Shown here piece after piece: positions 33,443-41,652 of a stretch of 64,000 nucleotides of DNA (positions are counted from its first letter, which is position 1; the number at the start of each line of letters is the position of its first letter). The position numbers and the translations under genes are program-made. Source of the DNA: Amycolatopsis mongoliensis (GTDB lineage Bacteria; Actinomycetota; Actinomycetes; Mycobacteriales; Pseudonocardiaceae); NCBI RefSeq assembly GCF_030285665.1, contig NZ_CP127295.1:9672001-9736000 (forward strand). Reading direction: 5' to 3'. The notes under the pieces are model-generated. The model was not told where the DNA came from, did not search any database, and saw only the letters and a program-made list of their open reading frames with translations.

Positions 33443-34645
33443 ATGGAGGTGGTCGTGCCCCGGATCTGGGCCGGCGTGGACATCGGCAAGGAACACCACC
33501 ACTGCGTGGTGATCGACGACAGCGGTGTGCGGCTGCTGTCGCGGCGGGTCCGCAATGACGAAACCGACCTGCTGGCCTTGATCGCTGACGTTCTCGCGAT
33601 CGACGCCGATGCGCTGTGGGCGATCGATCTGAACTGCGGCGGTGCGGCGCTGCTGATCGGGTTGCTGGTCAACCACGACCAGCCGCTGGTCTACATCACC
33701 GGGCTGAAAGTCCACCGCGCCGCCGGAACCTACCGGGGCGAAGGCAAAACCGACGCCAAGGATGCGTTCGTCATTGCCGACCAGGCCCGGATCCGCCGCG
33801 ATCTCGGGCCACTGCGGGCCGGGGACGAGATCGCCGTCGACTTGCGGACCCTGACCAACCGGCGCACCGACCTGATCTGCGACCGCACCCGCCAGATCAA
33901 CCGGATCCGGCACCAGTTGCTGGAATACTTCCCCGCGCTGGAACGCAGCCTTGACCTGTCCCGCAAAGGACATCTGCTGCTGCTCACCGGCTACCAGACC
34001 CCCGACGCGATCCGCAGGCTGGGCGAGCAGCGCTTGGCCCACTGGCTGCGCCACCGCAAGGCCCGCAACGCCGACATCGTCGCGCATCTGGCGATCGAGG
34101 CCGCCGCCGCGCAGCAGACCACGTTGCCCGGACAGAAACTGGCCGCGGCGATGGTCGAACGGCTGGCCAAGGGGGTGATCGCGCTCAACACCGAAATCGC
34201 CGAGATCGACGCGATGATCGAAGAGCGGTTTCGCCGGCACCGCCACGCCGAGGTGATGCTCACCCTGCCCGGCTTCGGGCCGACTCTTGCTGCGGAGTTC
34301 CTCGCCGCCACCGGCGGCGACATGAGCGCGTTCGGCTCGGTCGACCGTCTCGCCGGCTACGCCGGTCTCGCGCCCGTGCCCCGCGACTCCGGCCGCATCC
34401 GCGGCAACCTGCGACGGCCTCGCCGCTACCACCGCGGCCTGCTGCGATCCTGTTACCTTGCCGCCATGGCCAGCCTGCCGGCCTGTCCCGCCTCGAAGGC
34501 CTACTACCAGCGCAAACGAGCTGAGGGCAAACGACACGAGCAGGCGCTGCTCTGCCTCGCCCGCCGACGCCTCAACGTCTTGTGGGCCATGCTCCGCGAC
34601 GACTGCCGCTACCACGCTTCACCTCCGATCCCGGCGGCTGCGTGA
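33443..34645 (+). CDS. IS110-family transposase
   Basis: 400 aa from ATG 33443 (GTG 33455 with GGAGGT upstream is also possible). N-terminal RuvC-like DEDD domain: WAGVDIGKEHHH (Asp13), WAIDLNCGG in the second acidic position, and GKTDAKDA with two Asp. The C-terminal Tnp_IS110 domain carries LAGYAGLAPVPRDSGRIRG, with the Ser proposed as the strand-exchange nucleophile. The frame is uninterrupted, so it is probably active. Confidence 0.93.
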   Translation: MEVVVPRIWAGVDIGKEHHHCVVIDDSGVRLLSRRVRNDETDLLALIADVLAIDADALWAIDLNCGGAALLIGLLVNHDQPLVYITGLKVHRAAGTYRGEGKTDAKDAFVIADQARIRRDLGPLRAGDEIAVDLRTLTNRRTDLICDRTRQINRIRHQLLEYFPALERSLDLSRKGHLLLLTGYQTPDAIRRLGEQRLAHWLRHRKARNADIVAHLAIEAAAAQQTTLPGQKLAAAMVERLAKGVIALNTEIAEIDAMIEERFRRHRHAEVMLTLPGFGPTLAAEFLAATGGDMSAFGSVDRLAGYAGLAPVPRDSGRIRGNLRRPRRYHRGLLRSCYLAAMASLPACPASKAYYQRKRAEGKRHEQALLCLARRRLNVLWAMLRDDCRYHASPPIPAAA

Positions 34646-35649
34646 CTTGACAATCCCCATTGGGAAGTCCTTTCGGCGGGCCAGCCCGGTGTCGTGACGA
34701 CGTCGCCGGCGTCGGAGGTGAGCCGCGCGGGCAGCCGTCGCTGCTCGAGCCAGCGCGGTGCGTCCGCCCCGAGGACGATGGCCGCGGTGCTCGCGGTGTT
34801 GGCGTCCACAGTGGACTTGGCGGCGACGGTGACGGTGCGCCAGCGTGATTCCGCGACGTCGCCGGTGCGCGGGTCGACGATGTGGTGCACGGTGCGCCCG
34901 GCGTGGCGCCAGCGCCGCCGGGTGGTCCCGGAGGTGGCGAGGGCGCCGTCGCGGTGCAGGGCGACTCTCGCGTCCGGCCGGGCGACGGCTTCGGCGTGGT
35001 CGTCACCGAGTGCGACCTGCCAGCCGCCGGCGGGTTCCGGACCGGCGACGCGGAGGTCACCGCCGAGGTTCACCAGGGTGCCGCACCCGAGCGCGGCGTG
35101 GATCCGGCGCGCGGCCCGGTCGGCGGCAAGGGCTTTCGCGGTGGCACCGAGGTCGAGCTGGACGCCGCGCGGGAGGACGACCAGGCGCAGGGCCGGGTCG
35201 AAGAGCACCCGGTGCCACCCCGGCGCGGGAGCCGGGTGGGCCGGACCGGGCCGGTGGGAGGTCTGGGATGACTCATTCAGGACCGGCGCACCGCCGAGCG
35301 CGGCCGCCGAAGCAGCCGCGCCGCCGGTGACCAGCGCGAAGTCGCGGTCGTACCCGAGCGCCCGCACCGCGGCCCCGACCGTCGGGTCCACCAGGCCGCC
35401 GGTCAGCCGGGCCGCGCGCAACGCCGTGCCCAGCGCCTCCGCCAGCAGTGGCCCGATCCGGACCTGGCGCCCGGCCTGCTCGTGCAGCCGCGAAATCTCC
35501 GAGTCCGCCCGGAACCGGCTGCAGGCGACGTCGATCGCGTCGAGCTCTTCGCGCAGCAGGCCGACCGCGGCCGGGAGCCGCGTGGGGTCGGTCACCACGA
35601 TCTCCGCCGTGGTGCCCAGGGCGCCGAACGCCCGCGCCGCCGTGGTCAC
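34609..35649 (-). CDS. apbE: FAD:protein FMN transferase ApbE, 3' end altered by IS110
   Basis: 346 aa. Family motifs: QLDLGATAKALAADRA, LVNLGGDLRV, HHIVDPRTG and the metal-binding STVDANTASTAAIVLG. ApbE transfers FMN onto Ser/Thr of target proteins. The last native residues are PGWPAE; the 18 or so that follow (ending GGEAW) are encoded by the IS110 right end, replacing a natural end of RR. The core enzyme looks intact. A dispersed palindrome (35268-35279) encodes an insert near residue 125 (LNESSQT). GTG 35649 overlaps the upstream gene (GTGA). Confidence 0.9.
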   Translation of the reverse strand: MTTAARAFGALGTTAEIVVTDPTRLPAAVGLLREELDAIDVACSRFRADSEISRLHEQAGRQVRIGPLLAEALGTALRAARLTGGLVDPTVGAAVRALGYDRDFALVTGGAAASAAALGGAPVLNESSQTSHRPGPAHPAPAPGWHRVLFDPALRLVVLPRGVQLDLGATAKALAADRAARRIHAALGCGTLVNLGGDLRVAGPEPAGGWQVALGDDHAEAVARPDARVALHRDGALATSGTTRRRWRHAGRTVHHIVDPRTGDVAESRWRTVTVAAKSTVDANTASTAAIVLGADAPRWLEQRRLPARLTSDAGDVVTTPGWPAERTSQWGLSSHAAAGIGGEAW

Positions 35650-35909
35650 GACGCGCCCGATCCCGCGTGGGCACTGCCCGAGCCGGAGCTCAGGCCGCCG
35701 TCGGTCGACTGGAGCTGGTCCTGGGAGCTGCCGGAGCCGGTGGTGCTGGTCTGCGTGGTCGTGTCGTCGGAGGCCGAAGCGGTCGAAAGGCCGAAGCCGA
35801 TCGCGCCGGCGGTGGCTGCGCCCAGCACCGCGACCGTCGCGGTGACCAGGGCGGCCTTGCGCCGGCCGTGCTCTCGGCGGGCCGCGCCGCCTGTCGTGGT
35901 GGGTTCCAT
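35646..35909 (-). CDS. small membrane-anchored Ser/Thr/Gly-rich protein ending SGAS
   Basis: 87 aa. A basic N-terminus, one hydrophobic segment (about 20-47, signal anchor or signal peptide) and an exported low-complexity tail. The last four residues are SGAS. ApbE flavinylation sites contain [ST]GA[ST], so the tail could be an FMN acceptor, although the upstream acidic residue of the sequon is missing (HAG precedes). First gene of the redox operon. No FMN-binding domain is recognisable. Confidence 0.6.
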   Translation of the reverse strand: MEPTTTGGAARREHGRRKAALVTATVAVLGAATAGAIGFGLSTASASDDTTTQTSTTGSGSSQDQLQSTDGGLSSGSGSAHAGSGAS

Positions 35910-36145
35910 GGGACCGAGTCTCGGCGCCGTTCCTTTGAACGACCTGGGAGCGACCTGTCAACTCCCTGGCCGTCCTTTATGGACTCATACCAAAGGAGGT
36001 TGACACCGGAAAGCGATTAACCCACTCTTTCCGTTGTCTGCCGGAGGTTTCCTGGTGTTCACGAGCCGGACCACGACACGCCCACGTTCCGGTCCCCTGC
36101 GGTGGGCATCATGAGGCGCCCTCACCCGCCACCGTTGGAGGACCC

Positions 36146-37021
36146 ATGATCCGCAAGCGGATCTTCGCCGTGTTCGCCGCCGCAACCTTGGTCACAGCCG
36201 GTGTCGCCACCGCGGCCGTCGTCACCGGAACGGACGAGCCCGTGGCCGTGCGGCCCACCGCGTCGACCGTGCCGGCGTTCGACCACATCGTCCTCGTGAT
36301 GTTCGAGAACAAGAAGTACTCCTCGATCAACGGCAGCTCCAGCGCGCCCTACTTCAACACCCTCGCCGCGCAGAGCGCGAAGTTCACGAACTCCTTCGCC
36401 ATCACCCACCCGAGCCAGCCGAACTACGTCGCCCTCTTCTCGGGCGCGACGCAGGGCGTCACCGACGACTCCTGCCCCGCCGACCTCGGCGCCAAAGCCA
36501 ACCTCGGCCGGCAGTTGATCGACGCCGGCAAGACCTTCAAGGGCTTCTCCGAGGCCATGCCCTCGGACGGCTACACCGGCTGCTCCAGCGGCACCTACCG
36601 GCGCAAGCACAACAGCTGGGTCGACTTCTCGAACGTCCCGGCCGCGAGCAACGTCCGGTACTCGAGCTTCCCGGCCGACTTCACCCAGCTGCCGACGGTC
36701 GCCTTCGTGACGCCCGACATGTGCAACGACATGCACGACTGCTCGATCGGCACCGGCGACACCTGGCTCAAGAACCACCTCGACGCCTACGCACAGTGGG
36801 CCAAGACGCACAACAGCCTGCTGATCACCACCTTCGACGAGGACAGCGGCACGTCCGTGAACCAGATCTTCACCACCTTCACCGGCGCGCACGTCCAGGT
36901 CGGCAGCTACAGCGAGTCGATCAACCACTACACCGTGCTGCGCACGATCGAGGCTTCGTACGGCCTGCCGGGCATCGGCGGCGCCGCGAGCAAGTCGCCG
37001 ATCCTCGACGTCTGGCAGTAG
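36146..37021 (+). CDS. secreted phosphoesterase/acid phosphatase (PlcC/AcpA type)
   Basis: 291 aa. Signal peptide about 1-24. The phosphoesterase family pattern is clear: FDHIVLVMFENKKYSSI, THPSQPNYVALFSG, VTPDMCNDMHDCSI, and LLITTFDEDSG. Members cleave phosphate monoesters or phospholipids outside the cell. ATG 36146 follows TTGGAGG. First gene of a three-gene operon. Upstream 35910-36145 is the divergent promoter region with the redox operon; a weak 7-bp hairpin (36007-36013 with 36027-36033) is the only structure seen. Confidence 0.88.
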   Translation: MIRKRIFAVFAAATLVTAGVATAAVVTGTDEPVAVRPTASTVPAFDHIVLVMFENKKYSSINGSSSAPYFNTLAAQSAKFTNSFAITHPSQPNYVALFSGATQGVTDDSCPADLGAKANLGRQLIDAGKTFKGFSEAMPSDGYTGCSSGTYRRKHNSWVDFSNVPAASNVRYSSFPADFTQLPTVAFVTPDMCNDMHDCSIGTGDTWLKNHLDAYAQWAKTHNSLLITTFDEDSGTSVNQIFTTFTGAHVQVGSYSESINHYTVLRTIEASYGLPGIGGAASKSPILDVWQ

Positions 37022-37025
37022 CCGC

Positions 37026-38270
37026 GTGTACCTCGCCACCCTCGGCCGCCGGGAGCACACCACGAAAGGCAAGCTCTCGGCGGTCGGCGCGAACGTCTTC
37101 GCGCTCGGCGCGGTCAGCCTGGTCACCGACGTCTCTTCCGAGATGGTCACCGCGGTCCTGCCGGTGTACCTGGTGCTCGGGCTGCACCTCGGGCCCGCCG
37201 CGTACGGCGTGGTCGACGGCCTCTACACCGGCGCCACGGCACTGCTGCGGATCGTCGGCGGGTACGTCGCGGACCGGGTCCGCCGCCGCAAGGTCGTGGC
37301 CGGCGTGGGCTACGCGCTGTCCGCGGTGGCCAAGCTCGGCCTGCTCGCGGCCGGGGCGTCGGCGGCCGCGATCGGCGCCGTGATCACCGCCGACCGCACC
37401 GGCAAGGGCCTGCGGACGGCGCCGCGGGACGCGCTGATCACCCTCTCGGCGCCGGAGCCGCTGCTCGGGCGGGCCTTCGGCGTGCACCGGGCGATGGACA
37501 GCGTGGGCGCGTTCGCCGGGCCGCTGGTCGCCCTCGGCGTCCTCGCGGCGGTCGGCGCCACCGATCCCGAGGCGTTCGACGCGGTGTTCGTCGTCAGCTT
37601 CTGCGTCGCCGCGATCGGCGTGCTCCTGCTCGTGCTGTTCGTCCGCGACCGCCGGACGCCCCCGGTCGCGGCGGGCACGGTGTCGCCGCGCGCGGTCGCG
37701 GCCCTGCTGCGCGGCAGCGGCGTGCGGCGGCTGCTGGTGGCCGCGTGCGTGCTCGGGCTGGCAACGGTCGGCGACGGGTTCGTCTACCTGCTGCTGCAGC
37801 ACAAGGAGGACATCGCGACCGGGTGGTTCCCGCTGCTCGCGGTCGGCACCAACCTGAGCTACCTGCTGCTGGCGGCGCCGCTGGGCGCGCTGGCGGACCG
37901 GGTCGGCCGGCTGCCGGTGGTGCTCGGCGGCTACGGCGCGCTCGCGCTCGTCTACCTGCTGCTGGCCGGGCCGGTGTCCGGCTGGCCGCTGTTCGCGGCG
38001 GCGCTCGCGTTGTACGGCACGTTCTACGCGGCGACCGACGGCGTCCTGATGGCGCTGGCCGGCCCGCTGCTGCCGGAGTCGTTGCGCACCACGGGGATTT
38101 CCCTGGTGCAGACGGCGCAAGCGCTTGCGTACTTCGCCTCGTCCGTCCTTTTCGGACTGGCCTGGCAGTTCTGGGGCGCCGGGCTCGCCGTCGGCGTGGC
38201 GGCGGGCGGGGCGGTGGTCGCGATCGGCGTCACGTTCGTGGTGCTGTCACCGCGGAAGGCGGCCGCGTGA
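37026..38270 (+). CDS. MFS transporter
   Basis: 414 aa with about 12 membrane segments and the MFS loop motif GGYVADRVRRRKVV (about 78-91) repeated as GALADRVGRLPVV in the second half. Substrate unknown. GTG 37026 is 4 bp after the phosphoesterase stop, and its own stop overlaps the next gene (GTGA). Confidence 0.85.
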   Translation: MYLATLGRREHTTKGKLSAVGANVFALGAVSLVTDVSSEMVTAVLPVYLVLGLHLGPAAYGVVDGLYTGATALLRIVGGYVADRVRRRKVVAGVGYALSAVAKLGLLAAGASAAAIGAVITADRTGKGLRTAPRDALITLSAPEPLLGRAFGVHRAMDSVGAFAGPLVALGVLAAVGATDPEAFDAVFVVSFCVAAIGVLLLVLFVRDRRTPPVAAGTVSPRAVAALLRGSGVRRLLVAACVLGLATVGDGFVYLLLQHKEDIATGWFPLLAVGTNLSYLLLAAPLGALADRVGRLPVVLGGYGALALVYLLLAGPVSGWPLFAAALALYGTFYAATDGVLMALAGPLLPESLRTTGISLVQTAQALAYFASSVLFGLAWQFWGAGLAVGVAAGGAVVAIGVTFVVLSPRKAAA

Positions 38271-39262
38271 AGACCCGGATCCTGATCGCCGTCCTCGGCG
38301 TGCTCGTGCTGGCCGGGGCGGCGGTCGCCTACGTCGGGTTCGCGAGCGCGCGCGGCCACGACGTCGCCGCGACCGGCGTGGTGAGCCTCTCCCCCGGCCC
38401 GCGGCTGCTGTTCCGCAGCACCGCCGACGCCGACCGCGGGCACGTCACCACCGTGTCGGCGATCGACCCGGGCGGCCCGCGGACGGTGTCACCGCTGTCG
38501 TGCGCACGGGTGTACGCCGCCGGCGGCACCGGGCTCTGCCTGCGCCAGGACGGCGACCTGACCACCTACCAGCTGGCGGTGCTCGACGCGGGCCTCGCGG
38601 TGACCCGGGAGATCCCGCTGGTCGGGCTGCCGAACCGCGCCCGGGTGTCGGCGAGCGGCCGGATGCTCGCGTGGACGGTGTTCGTCACCGGTGACTCGTA
38701 CAACGGCGGCATGTTCTCCACCCGCGCCGGCATCCTCGACACGGCGACCGGCGACCTGGCCGGGACCCTGGAGGACTACGCGGTGACGCTCGACGGGAAG
38801 CCGTACCAGGCCGCGGACCTCAACTTCTGGGGCGTCACGTTCACCCGCGACGACCGCCACTTCTACGCGACGATGTCGACGGCCGGGCACCGCTACCTCG
38901 TCGCCGGCGACTTCGCCGCGCACACGGTCCGGACGCTGCGGGAGAACGTCGAGTGCCCGTCCCTGTCGCCGGACGGGACGCGCGTGGCGTTCAAGTCCGC
39001 TGTGGACGGTGACCCGGCGAACGGCTGGCGGCTGTCCGTCGTGGACCTGGCGTCGTCGAAGGTGACCCCGCTGGCCGAAACCCGCAGCGTCGACGACCAG
39101 CCGGCGTGGCTCGACGACCACACGATCGGCTACGGCGTGCCCCGTGGACCGGGTCACGCGGACGTCTGGTCGGTGCCGGCCGACGGCTCGGGCCAGGCCC
39201 GGCTGCTGATCCCGGAGGCGGAGTCCCCCGCCGCGCTCAGCGACGCTCGTACCGGGCGATGA
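38267..39262 (+). CDS. TolB-like beta-propeller protein with N-terminal membrane anchor
   Basis: 331 aa. One N-terminal hydrophobic segment (about 5-25) then a repeated WD/TolB-like pattern (ECPSLSPDGTRVAFKS; RSVDDQPAWLDDHTIGY). Probably extracytoplasmic. Third gene of the phosphoesterase-MFS operon. Its 3' end overlaps the convergent reductase gene by 26 bp. Confidence 0.78.
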   Translation: MKTRILIAVLGVLVLAGAAVAYVGFASARGHDVAATGVVSLSPGPRLLFRSTADADRGHVTTVSAIDPGGPRTVSPLSCARVYAAGGTGLCLRQDGDLTTYQLAVLDAGLAVTREIPLVGLPNRARVSASGRMLAWTVFVTGDSYNGGMFSTRAGILDTATGDLAGTLEDYAVTLDGKPYQAADLNFWGVTFTRDDRHFYATMSTAGHRYLVAGDFAAHTVRTLRENVECPSLSPDGTRVAFKSAVDGDPANGWRLSVVDLASSKVTPLAETRSVDDQPAWLDDHTIGYGVPRGPGHADVWSVPADGSGQARLLIPEAESPAALSDARTGR

Positions 39263-39821
39263 GCACGCCCTTCGTGGTCGTGACGCTGCCGGCGAGCGTG
39301 AACTCGGTGAGCGGCGCCGGTCCCTCGAACAGGCGTCGGCCGGTGCCGAGGGTCAAGGGGTGGATCAGCAGCGTGTAGCGGTCGACCAGGCCGGCGGCGT
39401 GCAGGGTGTGCACGAGCGAGGCGCTGCCGATGACGGACAGGGCGTTCCCGGGCTGCGCCTTCAGCTCGGCGACGGTCTTTTCGGCGTCGCCGCGCAGCAG
39501 CACGGAGTTCTGCCAGGCGTCGGCGTCCTCGAGGGTGGCCGAGGCGACGTACTTCGTGGCGGCGTTCAGGTGGGCGGTGAAGGGGTTGCCGTCTTCACGC
39601 CCGGCCCAGGCGGAGGTGAAGTCCTCCCAGGTCCGCCGCCCGAAGAGCATGTCCCCGGCGCGGCTCATGCCCTTGCCCATCTCCCGGGCCAGGACGTCGT
39701 CCTGGTACCGGTTGCCCCAGCCGCCGTGCGCGAAGCCGCCGCGGGTGTCCTCGTCGGGCCGGCCGAGGCCCTGCACGACCCCGTCGAGGCTGACGCTCAT
39801 GGTGACGTTGATCGACCGCAC
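39237..39821 (-). CDS. dihydrofolate reductase-family (RibD C-terminal-like) protein
   Basis: 194 aa. Begins with the family's NVTMSVSLDGVVQG strand-loop; DMLFGRRTWEDF and the C-terminal VDRYTLLIHPLTLGTGRRLF are typical. Most members are uncharacterised NADPH-dependent reductases. GTG 39821. Confidence 0.85.
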   Translation of the reverse strand: MRSINVTMSVSLDGVVQGLGRPDEDTRGGFAHGGWGNRYQDDVLAREMGKGMSRAGDMLFGRRTWEDFTSAWAGREDGNPFTAHLNAATKYVASATLEDADAWQNSVLLRGDAEKTVAELKAQPGNALSVIGSASLVHTLHAAGLVDRYTLLIHPLTLGTGRRLFEGPAPLTEFTLAGSVTTTKGVLIARYERR

Positions 39822-39887
39822 GGGGTGTCCTTCCGTCCAGGTGGCTGGTCACCTCCTGAACGAACGGCGGGGCCGCGGATCGACAGC

Positions 39888-40295
39888 TCAGTCCAGCTCG
39901 CGCAGGCCGTCGAGGATGCGCCGCATCAGCTCGCCGTCCGGGGCCGCGAACGCCAGCCGGGGCGCCCGGAAGCGGCCCGAGGGCGGACGAGCCGGCGGGG
40001 ACGTGCGTGGCACCCGCCGTGGCAGCCGGTCCGGGGACGAGCCGCGGCCGATCTGCTCGGGGATCGGGAGGGTCGGCAGCGCGATCGTGCCGGCCTCGGC
40101 GAACCTCCGGGCCGCCTGCTCGAAGCGGAGGCGGGCCTGGATGCCGGCGACCGTCCAGTCCGGCTCGGGGTCGGGCTCGGCCGCGACGGCCGCTCGGCGT
40201 GGCCGGCGTTCGAGTGAGATGGCCCAGGCCGCGGCGGCGAGTGCCGGGAGCAGCACGCCGGCGACGATGGCGAAACCGGACAGATCCGCGGCCAT
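39888..40295 (-). CDS. membrane-anchored hypothetical protein with a 9-codon upstream ORF
   Basis: 135 aa from ATG 40295. One N-terminal membrane segment (about 6-28), then an Arg/Pro-rich cytoplasmic region. No family recognised. A nine-codon ORF (40295-40324, MLLPVTGAS) with GGAAG upstream ends in TGA overlapping this ATG (TGATG), and this ATG has no good ribosome-binding site of its own, so it may be translated by coupling. An in-frame longer start reaching 40436 is possible. Confidence 0.55.
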   Translation of the reverse strand: MAADLSGFAIVAGVLLPALAAAAWAISLERRPRRAAVAAEPDPEPDWTVAGIQARLRFEQAARRFAEAGTIALPTLPIPEQIGRGSSPDRLPRRVPRTSPPARPPSGRFRAPRLAFAAPDGELMRRILDGLRELD

Positions 40296-40605
40296 CAGGA
40301 GGCCCCGGTGACGGGTAGCAGCATGGCGTTCACTTCCGGACTTGCGGTTCTTCCGAAGCATGGCCGACACCTGGATATTCGACGTGAACGAATGTTTCGC
40401 GGACCCCGGAAGCCCATCATGAACGACGGGCAACACTCACGCAAGCGGCCGAACGGGGTCGCCCTTCCGGCGGCGAAACCGCAGGTGAGAACCGGTTTTA
40501 GGGTAGCCGCAACGCGCCCCTCACCCAGTAGTACGGGCGCCGGCCGCGTCCGGTTCACTTCTGTTTTTGTACGCCTCGTGTACGCCACTTCGGCAAACTC
40601 GCCGA
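40296..40605. other. intergenic region between membrane protein and GH6 cellulase genes
   Basis: Divergent promoter region. Besides the nine-codon ORF at 40295-40324, no gene is convincing. An AT-rich stretch at 40492-40505 and a T-run before a direct repeat (40568-40586) are the only signals seen. No canonical CebR-type 14-bp palindrome was found. Confidence 0.45.
40568..40586 (+). promoter_or_regulatory. TGTACGCC direct repeat upstream of the GH6 cellulase
   Basis: TGTACGCC occurs at 40568-40575 and 40579-40586, an 11-bp period, 20-38 bp before the ATG. Direct repeats with an 11-bp period near a promoter are the site type of SARP-like activators. Confidence 0.35.
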
Positions 40606-41556
40606 ATGCGCATTCCGCCCCTCCTCGTGGCCGCGACGCTGGCGCTCACCGGGCTGGCGTCCCCGGCGCTCGCCGCCGACGGCAACCCGCTCGAGAAGAC
40701 GAACGGCTTCTACGCCGACCCCGGCTCCAACCCGGCGGTGTGGGTCCGTGACCACCCCGGCGACAGCCTGGCCGGCCCGATCCGGACGTCGATCGCGACC
40801 AAGCCCGGCGCCCGCTGGTTCGGCACCTGGAGCGGGGACGTCCGCACGGCGGTCGACGCGTTCACCTACGCCGCCGACGTCGCCGACAAGCTGCCGGTGC
40901 TGGTCGCCTACAACATCCCCGGCCGCGACTGCGGCGGCGAGTCGACGGGCGGCGCCGGCAGCCCGCAGGCCTACCGCGACTGGATCTCCGCGTTCGCCGA
41001 CGGCATCGGCGGCAAGCCGGCGGTGGCGATCATCGAACCGGACGCGCTCGCCCAGCTCGACTGCCTGTCCGGCGACGCCCGCCAGACCCGGCTCGACCTG
41101 CTGAACTACGCGGCGGCGCAGTTCGCGCAGAAGGCGCCCAACACGTGGGCGTACCTGGACGGCGGCAACGCGACGTGGATCCCGGCGGCGACGATGGCTT
41201 CGCGGCTGAAGTCGGCGGGCGTGCAGTCCATCCACGGGTTCGTGCTGAACGTGTCCAACTTCTACTCCACGGCCGACTCGACGACGTACGGCAAGGCCGT
41301 CGACGCCGCCCTGGGCTACGCGGCGCCGTTCGTCGTGGACTCCAGCCGCAACGGCAACGGCCACGGCACGGACACCGAGTGGTGCAACCCGCCGAAGCGC
41401 AAGCTGGGCGCGCCGTCCCAGCTCGGCGGCGGCCCGGAGATGCAGCTGTGGATCAAGGTCCCGGGCGACTCCGACGGCAGCTGCGGCTACGGCACGGGCG
41501 TCCCGGCGGGCACGTTCAGCCCCGCGCTGGCCAACCACCTCATCCAGGGCGACTGA
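40606..41556 (+). CDS. secreted GH6-family endoglucanase/cellobiohydrolase
   Basis: 316 aa. Signal peptide about 1-24 (PALA-AD). GH6 hallmarks: VAYNIPGRDCGG with Asp108, IIEPDALAQLDC with Asp146 as likely catalytic acid, FVVDSSRNGNG, EWCNPPKR and a disulfide-forming C-terminal region (GSCGYG). It is the catalytic domain only, with no carbohydrate-binding module. It hydrolyses beta-1,4-glucan. ATG 40606 is preferred because the signal peptide starts there. Confidence 0.92.
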   Translation: MRIPPLLVAATLALTGLASPALAADGNPLEKTNGFYADPGSNPAVWVRDHPGDSLAGPIRTSIATKPGARWFGTWSGDVRTAVDAFTYAADVADKLPVLVAYNIPGRDCGGESTGGAGSPQAYRDWISAFADGIGGKPAVAIIEPDALAQLDCLSGDARQTRLDLLNYAAAQFAQKAPNTWAYLDGGNATWIPAATMASRLKSAGVQSIHGFVLNVSNFYSTADSTTYGKAVDAALGYAAPFVVDSSRNGNGHGTDTEWCNPPKRKLGAPSQLGGGPEMQLWIKVPGDSDGSCGYGTGVPAGTFSPALANHLIQGD

Positions 41557-41560
41557 CCCG

Positions 41561-41647
41561 AGCGCCCCAATGTGGCGTTGGTTGCGTCAGACGCACCCAA
41601 TGTGGCGTTCGGTGCGTGGGACGCACCGAACGCCACATTGGGGCGCT
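41561..41647. repeat. composite palindromic repeat with two competing left arms
   Basis: Left arm B (41597-41617) pairs perfectly over 21 bp with 41621-41641, loop GGG. Left arm A (41561-41579) instead pairs over 19 bp with 41629-41647. Both arms share CCAATGTGGCGTT. It lies 5 bp after the GH6 stop and 6 bp before the convergent esterase stop, so it also serves as a bidirectional terminator. Confidence 0.75.
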
Positions 41648-41652
41648 GGGGG

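Larger units (their letters stand above)
33235..34669 (+). mobile_element. IS110-family insertion sequence, complete (about 1435 bp)
   Basis: Boundaries are inferred from gene reconstruction: both junctions share CTTT (33235-33238 and 34670-34673), and joining 33234 to 34670 restores the ApbE reading frame to a natural stop (AGA AGG TAG) nine bases before the heme b ATG. A 208-bp non-coding left end, a DEDD-type transposase gene and a very short (24-bp) right end, with no terminal inverted repeats, match the IS110 subgroup. The CT core is the one used by IS621-type elements. Confidence 0.85.

Noticed and set aside
38116..38129. CGCAAGCGCTTGCG palindrome resembling the LacI operators at 8215-8296
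   Set aside because: It lies in the middle of the MFS coding sequence (encoding AQALA), differs in its outer bases and has no promoter nearby; most likely coincidental.
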